Counted from the stretch's first letter, positions 23,300 to 35,742 are shown. The stretch: DNA of 64,000 nucleotides from Gordius sp. MW1 (GCA_964036665.1 OZ038532.1:12480537-12544536), one strand, 5' to 3'. Numbers and translations are program-made. The notes: a model not told the origin generated them from the letters alone.

Positions 23300-24500
23300 C
23301 ACTGTTTAAATGTTTAAAGACAAATCAACCGTGAAACGGTTAACATGTTTTTGTAGAGTTTTCTGCGGTGAACTGAATATCGTTTTTTTGCTAAACGTCA
23401 AGTATAAAAATATTTGAGTTCAAAGTTGCGAAAATGAGCGTTATTGCCATTTTCTAAAGGCGTATGCCGAGAAAACAAATCAACAAGATTTAAAAAAATA
23501 TCTCATGGTGGTAGAGCCCTGCACAGGCCGCTCGAAGCCCGACCTGGCCCGAGCCCGGCCCAATCGAGTTTCAGGCGGGGCTTGGGCAGAATTTGATAAA
23601 ATAATCGAGCCTCAGGCTCGGGTCGGGCCTGATGGGGCAGCCCGACCCGAGGCCCGAGCCGGCTCGAATTGAACTAAAGAAAACTAATCTTTTATAAAAT
23701 ATGATTAAAAACTCAACTCGATATTAAATAATTATCTTGGCACAGCGTATATTATACACCTTCCAAACTTCAGCTTTTTTCCCCGTCTATTATAATATAA
23801 CTGACTTAAATTGCAAACCTTATTCTAGTATTTAAATAGATTCATAGTAGCTGTTACAACTTTAGAAATAAGAAAAGTAAATATTTCTAAAACATTTTTT
23901 ATTTGGACTGTTATAAATATATTTTATAAAGTTAGATTGTTAGTTTTAAATGATTAGCTGAATAAATTATAATGAGTGAATGGATTTTTTATTTCAAAGT
24001 TATCCTAGTTGTAAATTATGTGTAATGACAATCTAATGCATTTTATATTTAAGTGGTGAAAGAATTTTCACAAATATTATCTTTCAAAGATTTTCTTTGA
24101 AAAATAGGGCCGGGTTTAAGTGGGGCCGAAAATAAAAAAATCTTGCGGGCTCGGGCCGGGCAAAATAAAAGTTGAGACCCTAAGGCTGAGCCGAAGAAGT
24201 TTTATTATGCAGGGCTCTACTTGGTGATAAAACAAAAATTGAGCAAAATTAGTTTTTAATGTATCTTAAATCACTTACTCTCTATATTTAATATCGCGAA
24301 AATCGCCACATACGTTGGGTCTCCCTCCCTTCCCTATCGCATTGGTTTCTATGCATATATAAGAATGTAAGCATGTGAAAACCCTACGTGATGTGGGCGT
24401 AGTGTTGTGTTTTGTGTACGATAGTAACTACTAAATTACTACAACTCCTATTACACTTCTTTTAACCTCTCTAGCACTCGCACTCTATCAATCGGTCTCA
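23300..24500. mobile_element. Degraded foldback-element half, split by a MITE
   Basis: The start (CACTG, then AAATCAACCG.GAAACGGT.AACAT) and the downstream blocks follow the left half of the foldback element at 57228-58133: a G.GGTGAAC block, CAAAGTTGCGAAAATGA, and later CTCCCTCCCTTCCCTAT. Identity is moderate. A MITE at 23512-24219 interrupts it. The right half of the palindrome is not evident. Confidence 0.5.
23512..24219. mobile_element. 708-bp MITE with TAGAGCCCTGCA ends
   Basis: The perfect 12-bp inverted ends are TAGAGCCCTGCA and TGCAGGGCTCTA. Subterminal arrays of CCCGAGCC and CGGGCC type lie inside both ends and the centre is AT-rich. The flanks CATGGTGG and CTTGGTGA agree at 6 of 8 bases. 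TAGAG ends and an approximate 8-bp duplication suggest a non-autonomous hAT element. Confidence 0.75.
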
Positions 24501-26045
24501 CACCACCCCGCTCTCCCTTAAAATCTCAGTCTTATTACAAATTTTTGAACCCAAATATGTAAATTACTGGAAGTCAAAATTTTGTCTTTTTAAACGAAAA
24601 TTAAGGCTGCACTCAAATTTGTTAAAATACTAATAAATAACTAATTATTTAGAAAGTAAAATGTTTTTGATATATTAGCGTCATTTATACACTTCCAATA
24701 GCTGTTTGACACACTAAGGTGATAAGCTTTCTTAGATATTTTGATGATGGGTGTCGCTCGGCTATGGCCTGACAGCCATGTTGACGTTGTGTTATATTTT
24801 ACATCTTTTTTTTTAACAAAGTGCTGATAGCGTTATTTAAACCCGCAAGCTCTTGTTCAAAGACCAAGCCTATACCAACTATGCCCCCCCGCTCCTAGCG
24901 TCATCTATAAAATATTTTATTTTAAAGGTGAATGGTTTGTAATTACAACATGAATATATATACATCAAATCGGATTTCACAAGTATGAGTATGATCGTAC
25001 TAATAAATCAACCAAAAGTCATTTTAAACATTATTCCCTCTTAAAAATAACAACCCCATTAAATTTTAGCCTACTGATAGTTTCAAATTCTTGGTTTAAA
25101 ATATTGCGAAAATCAGGGCGCCTTTAGAGCATATATTTAGTCAATTATCTATAATATATATATATTGTCACAAACTTTAGCCAACCATTTCCTCATAGTT
25201 TGCACGATATTGGACTTGCCTAAACATATTTCTCACTACTTTTAGAATTAAGGCATGCATCATGCGTAAAAATTCTTTTCAATAGCACTAGTTGGTTTAT
25301 AAAATAGGGACTAAGGCAGTCAAACTGTTTATAAGATAAGAGGTTTATTAAAAATACAGATTTATTATATGTTAAAATTATTAAATATGAACCAATATAG
25401 TTAAATCAATATAAAGTCAATGAATATCAAAGATAGATTTTCTTCAAAATTTTTGTTATTGAGGTTAAGGAGTTATAAAAAAATAATAAAAAAAACTATT
25501 TAATACACTGCATACCCCTCGATTTTCTACCATCCTCTTATTAGCTACCAATTCATCGCAGGCAAAATTTTTAAAGATAACCTCTGAAAATTATTGAATT
25601 GCACCTTATAAGAGCTACTTGTAGCTAATCGACTCTAACCACGAGGAAAAATTTTTTTAAACACTTTCCCCTGGCTATTGATGGCAACTGCCATCATAAA
25701 TGGCACAGTTTTTGCCTCTTGCTACAAATTGGGTGTTATACTTAAACTTATTAAGAATAGAAAAATTGGTTCATTATTACCCTTGATTTTGTATAAATTT
25801 TTATTATGAGACTCTTTAATTGACTAATTTAGAAAATAATTTAATTTTTATATAGGATACCATTGACATAAAGTATATAAAAAGGTGTATATATAAGGAT
25901 ATTAAATTATTTAAATTTAAATAAATCATAAGATTATATTCAAATATTGTTTACATGATGGGAGGGCAAATTTATCATGTTTCTAAAAGGTTTATATGGT
26001 AAAGACTAATCAAATTAAAATAATATTTAATTGTATAGATATTTT
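24501..26045. other. AT-rich intergenic sequence, no gene recognised
   Basis: Nothing gene-like is seen. A small palindrome lies near 24764-24782 (CTATGGCCTGACAGCCATG). It separates the foldback relic from the paired MITEs upstream of ALG2. Confidence 0.4.
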
Positions 26046-26353
26046 CATAGACTAATAAAACCATAGACTGCCGAACAGCTGATAATTTCTCAGCAAGTAA
26101 AAAAACCGCCAATTTGTGGGAAATTGTAGCCAAACAATAGAAGTCAACATAATTCTTTGTTTAATTTTACTTATTTTTTTAATTTATAAATTAAGCTAAT
26201 AATCTTATTTATTTTCTTAAATATTATATGATGGGAAAGTATAAATATACCTGTGGTTGAGTTTTTCCTTCAAGGTGGCAGCTCTAATAGTTTCTGAATG
26301 ATTTTAATAGTAAAAAAGAGCTGTTCGATAGTCTATGGTTTTATTAGTCTATG
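26046..26353. mobile_element. 308-bp MITE, first of a side-by-side pair
   Basis: The ends CATAGACTAATAAAACCATA and its inverse at 26334-26353 form long inverted repeats. These carry an internal direct repeat of CATAGACT and continue through CCGAACAGCTGAT-like sequence. No matching target duplication is seen on its left side. Confidence 0.8.
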
Positions 26354-26361
26354 GTTTCTCA

Positions 26362-26668
26362 CATAGACTAATAAAACTAGAGACTGCCGAACAGCTGATT
26401 TTTACTATTAAAATTATTCAGGCACCAAACTAGCTGCCATATTGTAGGAAAAATTAAACAACAAATATGTTTATACTTCTCCACAACAAAATATTGAAGA
26501 AAATAAATAAGACTAATAACTTAATTTATAAATCAAAAAAAATAAGTAGATTAGAACAATGAATTTTGCTGAATTCTATTTTTTTGTTACAATTTCCCAC
26601 AATATGGCGGTTGCTATATTTGTTGTAAAATTATCAGCTGTTCGGCAGTCTATGGTTTTATGTCGATG
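26362..26668. mobile_element. 307-bp MITE, second of the pair, next to ALG2
   Basis: This is the same family as the preceding element, with an interior in the opposite orientation. It is flanked by a perfect 8-bp GTTTCTCA at 26354-26361 and 26669-26676. The right end is slightly mutated (TGTCGATG for TAGTCTATG). An 8-bp duplication is used by hAT and P-type elements, and I cannot choose between them. It ends 79 bp before the ALG2 start codon. Confidence 0.82.
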
Positions 26669-26747
26669 GTTTCTCAATATTAGAAGCTGTCGTTGTACTT
26701 TTAAGGCGTAATGTACCATTAAGATCGTAACAAATTCAAGTTTGCCC

Positions 26748-28736
26748 ATGAAAAAAGTCATTATTCTTCACCCAGATCTAGGAATTGGTGGTGCTGAAAG
26801 ACTTATATTAGATATCGCTATAGCATTTAGAAAAAATGATTACGAAACAACTCTATTAACTAATCATTACGATCCTAAACACTGTTTTGAGGAAACTAAA
26901 GATGGTCAACTTTGCCAAATTAAAACGTTAGGAAATTGGATCCCTAGAAAAATATTAGGAAACTACTGTTGCGCGTTATTTGCCTATGCTAGATTTCTGT
27001 ACCTCACATTTTACATTATTATTAAACAACTTCAAGCAGATTTAGTTGTTTGTGATCAAATTCCTATTGGTATACCCTTTTTAAAGTTATTCAACTATAA
27101 GGTTTTGTTTTATTGCCATTTCCCTGATCAGTTGCTTACTCAGAGAAACAGTTTTTGGAAAAAATGTTATAGATTTCCATTAGACCATATTGAAGAGCTT
27201 AGCATGTCATATGCTGATAAAATTTTAGTAAATAGCAAATTTACAGGTATATACTTATTATTTTAAAATCTATAAACTACTAGCCTCAATTGTTGAAAAG
27301 ACCTTTACAACTTTTGTTGCACCTAACAAAGAATTACAAGTTCTCTATCCATGTTTATCTCAAAATTGTACTAATTCACAAAATATAAAGTTGAATCCTA
27401 CATTTTTGGCTAGTTATTTTAGCGTTGGCAAGGAGTTTACATTTTTGTCACTGAATAGATATGAAAGAAAAAAAAATATAGAGTTAGCCATCAAGGCTTT
27501 TGGTAATTTTTTTATTTTTATTGTTTTGAAGAAGTTCACAGGCAGCAATATTTTTTTAAATTATCAATCAAAAAATTTCATAGCTTTCTTATCAACAGCT
27601 AGAAAAATAGGCAAAGATTAATTTCTAATGTAATGCTTTCTATATTGCTTATAGTGTGATTTAATGTTGATAAATTTTATTCAAATTAATTATAAAAATA
27701 TAACATGGGTAAAATACATTGGTAAATAAAATACTACAAGTTAAAAACTAATTGGGTGGCCTTGATCCATGTATGGAAGTTGGATTTGACAATTTCCATA
27801 GTATTAAACTTAAGGATAGAAAAATAAATAAAATGTGGAAAACTTTTTTTACATTTGCATTAATAATATGTAAGAATTTTGTAAAGTCTAATATTTATTT
27901 AACGTTGTTGTGTAATGTGAATATTTCTTGAGATCTCCATATCTTACTTGTCATTTTGTACATTCCTGTCTGACATTTAATTCAAATTTTTGTCTGATAA
28001 AATAAAAATAAAACAGAGTTAACTAAATTTGCAGTTTTATATCAATCTATTATTACATATTTAATGTTGATTATTTTCAAATTTTTAGAGGAACTAATAA
28101 AAATCCCTCAACTTTCCATTTGTAAAGACAAATTAGGCCTTATAATTGCTGGTGGATATGATGAGAGGGTTACTGAAAATCTTGAATATTTTGCATACTT
28201 GACAAAACTTGTTGAAGACCTAGATTTAAAAATTGGGAAGGATGTAGTATTTTTAAAATCAGTGTCAGATGACACTAAATTCAAACTTCTTTCCTCGTGT
28301 TCAGCATTACTTTACACCCCTAGTGGGGAACATTTTGGCATAGTCCCACTTGAGGCTTCAGCCTATGGAAAACCTGTAATAGCTGTCAATGATGGTGGTC
28401 CTCGTGAAACTGTTGTTAATGGAAAAACTGGCTATCTTTGTGAACCCACTCCTTCTGCTTTTGCAGCCGCAATGTTTAAAATAATACATCCTGCAACTGA
28501 GCAAGGTAATTATATGCTAAATTGCCTATTCCAGTATTATAATTGGTTTTATATTTGATTTTAATTATTTATAATATATGTTATCATTACATTTAGAAAA
28601 TATAGAAATATCCTTATGCAACAAAAAATCACATCCTATTATTCCAAATGATTGTATAAAACATGTTATGAATAACTTTTCATTTCAAATATTCTCTCAG
28701 AAACTAATTAACATAGTGAAAGATATTACAATTTAA
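26748..28736 (+). CDS. ALG2: ALG2 alpha-1,3/1,6-mannosyltransferase
   Basis: ALG2 adds the second and third mannoses to the dolichol-linked oligosaccharide on the cytosolic face of the endoplasmic reticulum, early in N-glycosylation. Exons are 26748-27246, 27284-27502, 28089-28505 and 28597-28736, all phase 1 junctions, giving 424 residues, close to the usual 410-420. Visible family motifs are HPDLGIGGAERL at the N-terminus, CHFPDQLLTQR, LSINRYERKKN-like SLNRYERKKN, IAGGYDERV, and the GT4 acidic motif EHFGIVPLE (E-x7-E). The frame is open with no broken residue. The start was chosen at ATG 26748, which puts the HPDLG motif at residue 8; no other ATG lies in frame nearby upstream. Two introns are very short (37 and 91 bp) and one is 586 bp. 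Confidence 0.96.
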
Positions 28737-28917
28737 TTTTGTTATTGTGTAAGCATTCTTATACAATCTTCTATGTTTTGATATGTGATTTTATTATTTT
28801 TAGCTCAAATAATTCAAATTTATATAAAGTTTGCTATATTCATCAAAAAACTGTGAGCACTACAATACCAAAAATTTTAAAAATGGATATTGTTATATAA
28901 TTGTCAAATCTTAACAC

Positions 28918-28923
28918 AATAAA
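28918..28923 (+). promoter_or_regulatory. Candidate ALG2 poly(A) signal
   Basis: AATAAA lies 182 bp after the ALG2 stop codon, in an AT-rich stretch. Placement is plausible for a 3' UTR. Confidence 0.4.
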
Positions 28924-29331
28924 TTAATAGTATAAGTTTTTAAAGTCTTGTAACTTATAATTAGTTTGTCAAATCAACTCTTAAATTAAATTGTGCTCAT
29001 ATTTAAATCTTTAAAAAATGTAATGTGTTTAGTAATTAACTTTTATCAGACCCAGCCCAGCTAATTCTATCTAGGCCCATTCAAGTAAATTTTTTTAAAT
29101 AGAACCTAAACCCAATAAAGTTTTATATCTAATTTTACCTTACCTATATCTATTTGATTTTTGAAATCCTAGCTTTTGCAATATGTTGCGTTAAAATCTT
29201 ATGGTCTGTTGTATTTAAAGAAAACAAGATTGGCTCACTTAATTCACCCTACACCGGCCCCACTTTGTTGTTTTGTAGCCTTAAACCTGCCTCTTGTACA
29301 CCTCGTGGCTTAGCAGTTCATTTTATATCCA
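28924..29331. other. Short intergenic sequence after ALG2
   Basis: No gene is seen. Blocks such as CCCAGCCCAGC and CGGCCCCAC look like repeat debris. Confidence 0.3.
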
Positions 29332-30907
29332 ACTAGCTGTGCCCGGCCAAGCGTTGCTTTGGCTCAGTCCTTAAGTGGTTAATTAAGTATAAGCTATTAA
29401 TAAGACTTATCTAAAATGGGGTCATATATGAAATAATTTATAATGTGAAAGGTCCGAATGATTTTATGAACACACCATTTTTAGTATTTATTTATATAAT
29501 AAGACAAACCAAATGCAAATTCTGTTTTAGTCATCAAATCCGACTAAAATTAAATGTTTTTGAAAAAATTGCTTATTAATGCTACTTATTATACAATAAT
29601 ACCATTTTTTTTTCTAGATAGCTGATTTATTTGAAATACAATTTTCTTTAATATAATAAAATAATTAATTGAAGGATGGATAATTATTACAAATATGCGT
29701 CTATGATCGACCACGTGATAATAATGACAAAAACTGCATAATTTAAATTTTATTTATTTAATTTAAATAGTCTGTTAAACCCCAATAATTTTAACCGTAT
29801 ACTGTAACATTTTTATTATACTTTTAAATATCTAATTCGAGAAAACTTCAGCTTTGTATGTATGACGTCATTATTGTATATGCTGCTATAAATGAAACTG
29901 GACGGGAAATGTCAGATATTTTTAAAACAAAAAGGTATTTTAGGAATCTTAAAAAGCTATTTTACCCCTGGCCTATCTGGGCATCTACGGCTAAATTTTC
30001 GCTCGAATCGGATCTGAAGTTTCAGAATTTAGCCCTTTTTTAAAACCAAAAGGCCGAGAAATGTCCGATATTTTTAAAGCTAAAAGGGATTTTAGCAATC
30101 TAAAAAAGCTATTTTACACCTGGCCGCCCTGAGAACCTACGGGTGAAGTTTCGCGCGAATCGGGCCGGTAGTTTCAGAATTTATTCTCATTTAAATATCT
30201 CATTTAATAAAAATTAATGATAGATAAATAATGACATTTATTTATAAATGGCATTTACTCAGAATAATCAACGTTGGACTATTTTATATTACATTTAAAT
30301 TATATATACTTTCATCTTTCTCATTTAAAATATCTCATTTAATGATAATGAGAAAAATTCATCTTCTTCACCTATTTATTTTCTCAAATAATCTATAATT
30401 TTGTTTATTTCAGATTAATTCATAAATTTTATGTTGTCAACGTTAAGAAAAGATGACGTTTAAGATATTTAATTCATAAATTTTCTGTTGTCTTGTCACC
30501 GTTAAGAAAAGATGACGTTTAAGAAATTTAATTCATAAATTTTATATTGTCACCGTTAAGAAAAGATGACGTTTAAGAAATTTAATTCATAAATTTTATG
30601 TTCACCGTTAAGAAAAGATTACGTTTTACTACAAACTACTATAAGTGATACACTTTTACTACAGAACTGTCTGTATATTCAAATTTTCGACGAACGCGAG
30701 GAGGTGCGTTTGATTGACATTTTATTGAACGTCAAAACGTATAAAACCCAATATCTCGAAAATTAAAAAGAATTTTAGAAATCTGAAAAAGCTATTTTAC
30801 CCCTGGCCGCCCTGGGAACCTAGGGGTAAATTTTTGCGCGAATCGGACCGGTAGTTTCAGAGATTAGCCCTTACATACATACATACACTTTACTTTATAT
30901 ATATAGA
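29332..30907. mobile_element. Repeat element starting CTAGCTGTGCCCGGCC, ending in a TATATAG run
   Basis: It opens with CTAGCTGTGCCCGGCCAAGC and ends in TACATACATACA followed by TATATATATAG. Inside are two adjacent direct repeats of about 125 bp (about 29905-30030 and 30057-30183) and a third copy at 30735-30870. All contain AAATGTC.GATATTTTTAAA, AGCTATTTTAC and CGAATCGG blocks. The same block recurs at 36955-37085 (+) and 33300-33385 (inverted). The head recurs at about 39690, 41670 and 43965. No coding capacity is seen, and the class is not assigned. Confidence 0.5.
30412..30625. repeat. Four-copy tandem repeat of about 55 bp
   Basis: Four units share AATTCATAAATTTT, a short variable part, then CGTTAAGAAAAGAT.ACGTTT. 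Lengths differ by a few bases and divergence is low. It lies inside the element at 29332-30907. Confidence 0.85.
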
Positions 30908-31083
30908 TTTAAGCAGGGGTGAAAGGTAACGCGTCGTTATGTATGGGACTCAGAAATATCGTACTAAGCAAGGTAGTGATTGTTATTAGATCAATATTTA
31001 GTGGCGTAAAAAATTGATCCTACAATATCCGCAAAATTTGGCTTATTTTTATCAAACAATTTTTGAAGTTAGAGATTGTTTAA

Positions 31084-31703
31084 CCCTCGAGAGCATTCCT
31101 GAAAATCCCGAACGCGAGAGCATTCGTGGGGTATATTTGACCCCATTTTTTAACTTCTTATAACTTTTAAAGCATTCTTTTTAAACCTTTCAAATTTTAA
31201 ACATGTGTTTATAAAGGTCTTAAGATTGATGGTATTAATTTTGATATGAATCTAATCAACATTACAAAACTTATTAACGATTTTCTGGAACCCCATTTTT
31301 ATTTTGGTTATTTTAGAGCTTCCCCTCATTTTACCTCTTGACATCATATACCTTAAAATAAATCAAAATAAACGTGATTTTTATTAAAAGAATGTTCAAA
31401 ATGTATTAAAAACACAAATTGTAAAAGATATCATCAAACGAAATAATTACGTACATTTTTTTCCAATAGAAAAAAACTTACGTGAGAGCTTTCGTGGGGT
31501 ACACAGGACAGGACCCCTGTGGCTAAAAATATGCTATATTTTAAAAAGTAATGGGTTAAAAGTTATAAAATTTTCCTCAAACTTAGTTCTTGGTAAAATA
31601 TAAGGCTACTTAAAAGGCCAGATCAATTCGCTTTTAAACGCGTTTGATATTTAAGTTTGTAACTATCGTAGGGTCCGTGGTACCCCACTAATGCTCTCGA
31701 GGG
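31084..31703. mobile_element. 620-bp piggyBac-like MITE
   Basis: The ends CCCTCGAGAGCATT and AATGCTCTCGAGGG are perfect 14-bp inverted repeats. They sit against TTAA (31080-31083) on the left and CTAA (31704-31707) on the right. CCC...GGG ends at a TTAA target are the piggyBac signature. Subterminal GAGAGC.TTCGTGGGGTA blocks are repeated inside. No transposase is present. Confidence 0.8.
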
Positions 31704-31707
31704 CTAA

Positions 31708-32752
31708 GAAGCTAATGGTCTTCCAAGACGCCACCTTTTAACATGGGGACTTAATTGCACGCTTCATTTATTAAAAGTCTAATAGTAAAAAGCGAAAGAA
31801 CTCTGATACCTTTGTCTAATGATGTTATAAAAATAGCATAACAAAATTACTTATCCATTCTTCGCCCAAAAATGGAAATCCTTTAAACCATCTCTAAATA
31901 TCGTGCCTATTTTATTAAAAACTATTTCAACATTTTTAAAATCTAACACTGTTTTTCTGACTCGGCTGCATTCTTGCTGCCAGAAATTTTAAAGATCTAC
32001 GATAGTTTTATGAGGAGTTTATTGGAAAGGATTCTTAAACTTAACACTTACTCCTGACTCCAAGCCGCACTAAGCACCAAAGCTGGCGGTGTAGGCATAC
32101 GCCCTCCTGCTTCAATCTCAATACCAGCTTTCATCCTTTTTTTTAAATCTGTCAATGATTTAATTGACAATCTAACCACGCCATTTATTAACCATTGGGC
32201 TGGTTCTAGTTGTTTGGTCCGCCAATGTCAACCCAGGGACCCCATTTATATAGCATCTAGGCAAAAATTTGGGATGCTGGCCTTGTATCGCACTACGTTT
32301 ATTACCTCTCATCAAGTTGCGATTGCCGGCCGCCATTTCAACTAAAATTTTTTGACTTTTCGTGGATCTAGTCATGAGTGGCTAGAAGTTTATCTTACTT
32401 CACTTTCTCAGTTGATGTTGGAATAACCGAAGCTCCCATAATCCGGAGCTCTTAGACTCAAAATTCCCTACTATAAATTTCATGATTGCCTCCAACCGGT
32501 GGAGATATATTCAAGCCACCCCCTATAGCCTGTATAACAAATACAAATATATATATAACTTCGTTTTGCGCGTGTAGAAAATGCTAGCGTGGCGTTAGAG
32601 CTCTGTAGGAGTTTCTTCGGCCCGAGCCAGACATTTCGCTTTTTAAATTACCCAAGCCCCTCTCGATTTTTGTATTGTATTGAGCCTTTTAAGGAAAGAT
32701 TTAATTTGAAAATTATTTTACCATTTAAATTTAATTTGATTGTTATAAAATA
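31708..32752. other. Unassigned intergenic sequence
   Basis: No gene is recognised. The - strand frame at 32172-32375 (67 codons) is less AT-rich than its surroundings, but it has no recognised domain and no splice partner. Confidence 0.3.
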
Positions 32753-32926
32753 GACTCGGGCCTTCGGCCCTCGTGAGAAGGGGGAGAAGGGAAGGGGAGG
32801 AGGGGAAGGGAAGGGGGGACGACTCATCTATACTCCGTATAAATGTATCATATTTGCTATGCAATTTATGGGCGAGAAAGGTGGGAAGGGGCGAGAATGC
32901 CTATAGGGGGTATTAAATGCCTAATG
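32753..32926. repeat. Left arm of a long inverted repeat with GGGCCTTCGGCCC hairpin end
   Basis: It starts ACTCGGGCCTTCGGCCCTCG, whose GGGCCTTCGGCCC part folds on itself. A purine run (GGGGAGAAGG type), TATACTCCGTATAAA and TTTGCTATGCAATTTATGGG follow. It matches the reverse complement of 37578-37752 at roughly 88 percent by eye. Partial copies of the inner part are at 43190-43266 and 50886-50932. Confidence 0.75.
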
Positions 32927-34055
32927 ATTAATTAATTATTTGAATCGGGGTCAAACGTTTTCAGGGTCAAACGTTATAAAACACCTAAAAATAACTAAAA
33001 CCTTACCCTAACCTTAATAACCCTACCCCTATTATAGAGAACCTTAATTATGTATGAAACCTTCAGATCTACCTAAATTAAAAGCTAATATCATAATTTT
33101 TATAGAAATTTTTAGTTATTTTTAGTTGTTTTATAACGTTTGACTTGAGAACGTTTGACTTGGTACCTAATTATTTATACAAATTTTCCATCACTTTGGC
33201 CAGTGGTGATATTTTCTAATGGTTAGCAGACAGTCAAATGGTATTAACAAGAACAAAATATTAATTTAATTGAAAAAAAATTAAAAAAATTCCTTTTAGT
33301 TTAAAAAAAGTGCTATCTGAAACTACCCGCCCGATTCGCTCGAAACTTTACCCGTAGGCGCCCAGGGTGGCCAGGGGTAAAATAGCTTTTAGGAACACGT
33401 AGGAAGAGGTAATTATTAATTTAATTTTTTCCCCTTTAAATATAGTAGGCCTCTCATATATATGTGGTATATAAACTCCCAAAATTAGTAAAGAATATAT
33501 ATTATTTTCGTAAAAATCATTATATTTGGCCTATGCTTATGCATATATAAAATAAATATGTCAATATCTTAGTAAGCCATCAGAATAATAAAAAGGAAAA
33601 AAGAGTTGTCAGGGGGATTTGACAAAATTTTGAAATCATTATTATTCACAAACGCCTTGTTGGTCATATTTTAGGGCTAAAGATTTACCTGCCCTACACT
33701 AATTATAAATTTAGATTAAAACCAAACCCTTAAGTATGTTTTAAAGATTGATAAAAATATAAAGATTAGAGACCTCTATCATTTGCAAATTCGATTTAAC
33801 CTAACCTAGGATTAAAATATTTACCAAAATCAATTTACCCTATAATTAATTTCCAATTCCATTTACCCCACCCCCCTCGTGAATATACAATATTCAATTT
33901 TTAATAAATAAATAAATAGATATACGGACAAAGCCGAACTTTTTGTTAATTTTTAATTAATTACAGCATAAACGAAGTGCAGTCAAATATTGCAAATATC
34001 TTAAATTGTTATTAAATAACTAACCAAAAATTTTGCAATATTAATTATAATAAGT
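32927..34055. other. Repeat-derived AT-rich sequence
   Basis: It includes an inverted copy of the AGCTATTTTACCCCTGGCC-type block at 33300-33385. There is also a pair of AACGTTT-containing segments near 32955 and 33130. No gene is seen. Confidence 0.35.
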
Positions 34056-34173
34056 CATAGGCGTAGCCACCATTGCAATTAAAGGGGGGGGGCAATAATG
34101 ATTTAAGGAGGGATAAAATTAACATTTTTTTAACAATAAATGCGTTATTCACTCAAATTTGGTGCATTTTGTT
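34056..34173. mobile_element. Left half of a CATGGGCG-type MITE
   Basis: CATAGGCGTAGCCACC is followed by a G run and GCAATAATGATTTAAGGAGGG, as in 58687-58848. The right end is absent. Sequence of another MITE follows at once. Confidence 0.5.
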
Positions 34174-34603
34174 TAGTGATGCGGAAAAACCGAGAAAAAT
34201 CTCGGTCTCGTCTCGTCTCGAAAAACCGAGACGTGACTAGAATTTGAAAAATTAAGTCGAGAAGCTTGTGTTTAGGGGTTTGAGATAAAAATTGGTTTCA
34301 TTATGACCTATTTATATCTTAAATAATAATTTATAAGAGCTAGAAAAAAATTTATAAGGTATAATTATATTTAAAAGTCGAGACGAGACGAGAATTCTTG
34401 CCGAGACGAGATCGAGATTTTAAAAATCGCACCCTAGACGAGACGAGATTTTGCTTTCGAGACCGAGACGCGATCAAAACACTACTCGTCTCGTCTCGAC
34501 ATCAAGATTCTCGTCTCGATCTCGACTCCATTTTTCAAATTCTCGTCTTGTCTCGGTTAGGCGAGACGAGACCAAGATTTTTCTCGTCTCGTCCGCATCA
34601 CTA
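34174..34603. mobile_element. 430-bp hAT-like MITE with CTCGTCTCG subterminal repeats
   Basis: The ends TAGTGATGCGG and CCGCATCACTA are perfect inverted repeats, flanked by a perfect 8-bp ATTTTGTT (34166-34173 and 34604-34611). Many copies of GAGACGAGA and its complement lie inside both ends. The two overlapping open frames inside arise from these repeats and are not genes. Confidence 0.92.
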
Positions 34604-34611
34604 ATTTTGTT

Positions 34612-35742
34612 CCTAAAAACTTCGCAACCCTTTAAATCAATAAAAATACCGAAAACTAGAATTTCGTATTTGAAGACTACAAATACGATTTAAAATATTT
34701 ATTTATTTTCTGAATAATAACGGACTAACACTTCTATAATTTCGTATTTGAGGAATACAAATACGCTTTAAAATATTTATTTAAATTTCTAGCTAAGAAT
34801 TTATTTATTTTCTAGAACTACCGCGAATATCAATCAGTTTTATTTTTCATACTACTACATCTTTAGCATAAATTTATTCAACTTCAAAAATTATTATCAC
34901 TGATCAATCTCTACTGACAATTCGTTTTAAGTAGTAACAATAATAATGATGGGGGGAGGTAGGATGACGATAAACAAATAAATGATAGCGCACAAGCGCG
35001 GTGGTAAAACAATAATGATCAGCGCATCGGTAACAACAACGATCAGCGCACTGGTACAATAATGATAAGCGGCGCAAATAACAATAACTAACAAATAGCG
35101 ATATCATCATGATTATAACATCTGAAGGCTAATTCATAGTAGGGTAATAAACCGGTAACTAACCTTGACATTTAAATTTAAGAATAAACCACTTGGCACA
35201 TTTCCAAAAGTAAAAGAAGTCATAAAATTAGAAGTAAGCGAGGGGGGGGGAATAGATATACCACAACTAGTTAAATAATTAAAATAGTAATTATAATTAA
35301 AAGAGGAAATCTTTGAGAATATATGTGTTAAAATGACAGCAATTAATACTAAGGTTGACTTTTACTGAGATCGCGGCAGGGTAGTGGTGTATGTTTGCCA
35401 CTCACGCGTCCAAGGTCAAATTGAGGAATACTAGCTAGCTAAGCACTACTATCGCCTATAACGTTTGATTGAGAAGGGCGGGGGGAGGTGAGTAGAAGGA
35501 GGTGTGTTATGGTTTTTTGATCAATAATCGATAATCAATTAATAATCAATAGCAATGAAAAACACTTATGACATTTAATTTCAAATTCATAAAATTCTAA
35601 ATAGAATTTAAGTTAAATTATTCTTACTTTGTTAATTGCCTATTGATTGGGTAGCATTAAGATCTATAAATTAATTAAAGTTATTAAAATCATTAGAATT
35701 TAAAGTTAAGTTGACAGGTTGTTCACCACTCACTTATTAATT
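34612..35742. other. Unassigned intergenic sequence
   Basis: The segment TTTCGTATTTGA..ACAAATACG occurs twice (34660-34690, 34740-34770). A block of CA, AT and GCGC repeats (34930-35110) gives a low-complexity - strand frame. No gene is recognised. Confidence 0.35.

Noticed and set aside
30412-30625. CRISPR array
   Set aside because: It is a plain tandem repeat with related spacers inside a repeated element.
34398-34693. Arg/Asp- and Ser-rich open frames
   Set aside because: They come from GAGACGAGA repeats inside the MITE at 34174-34603.
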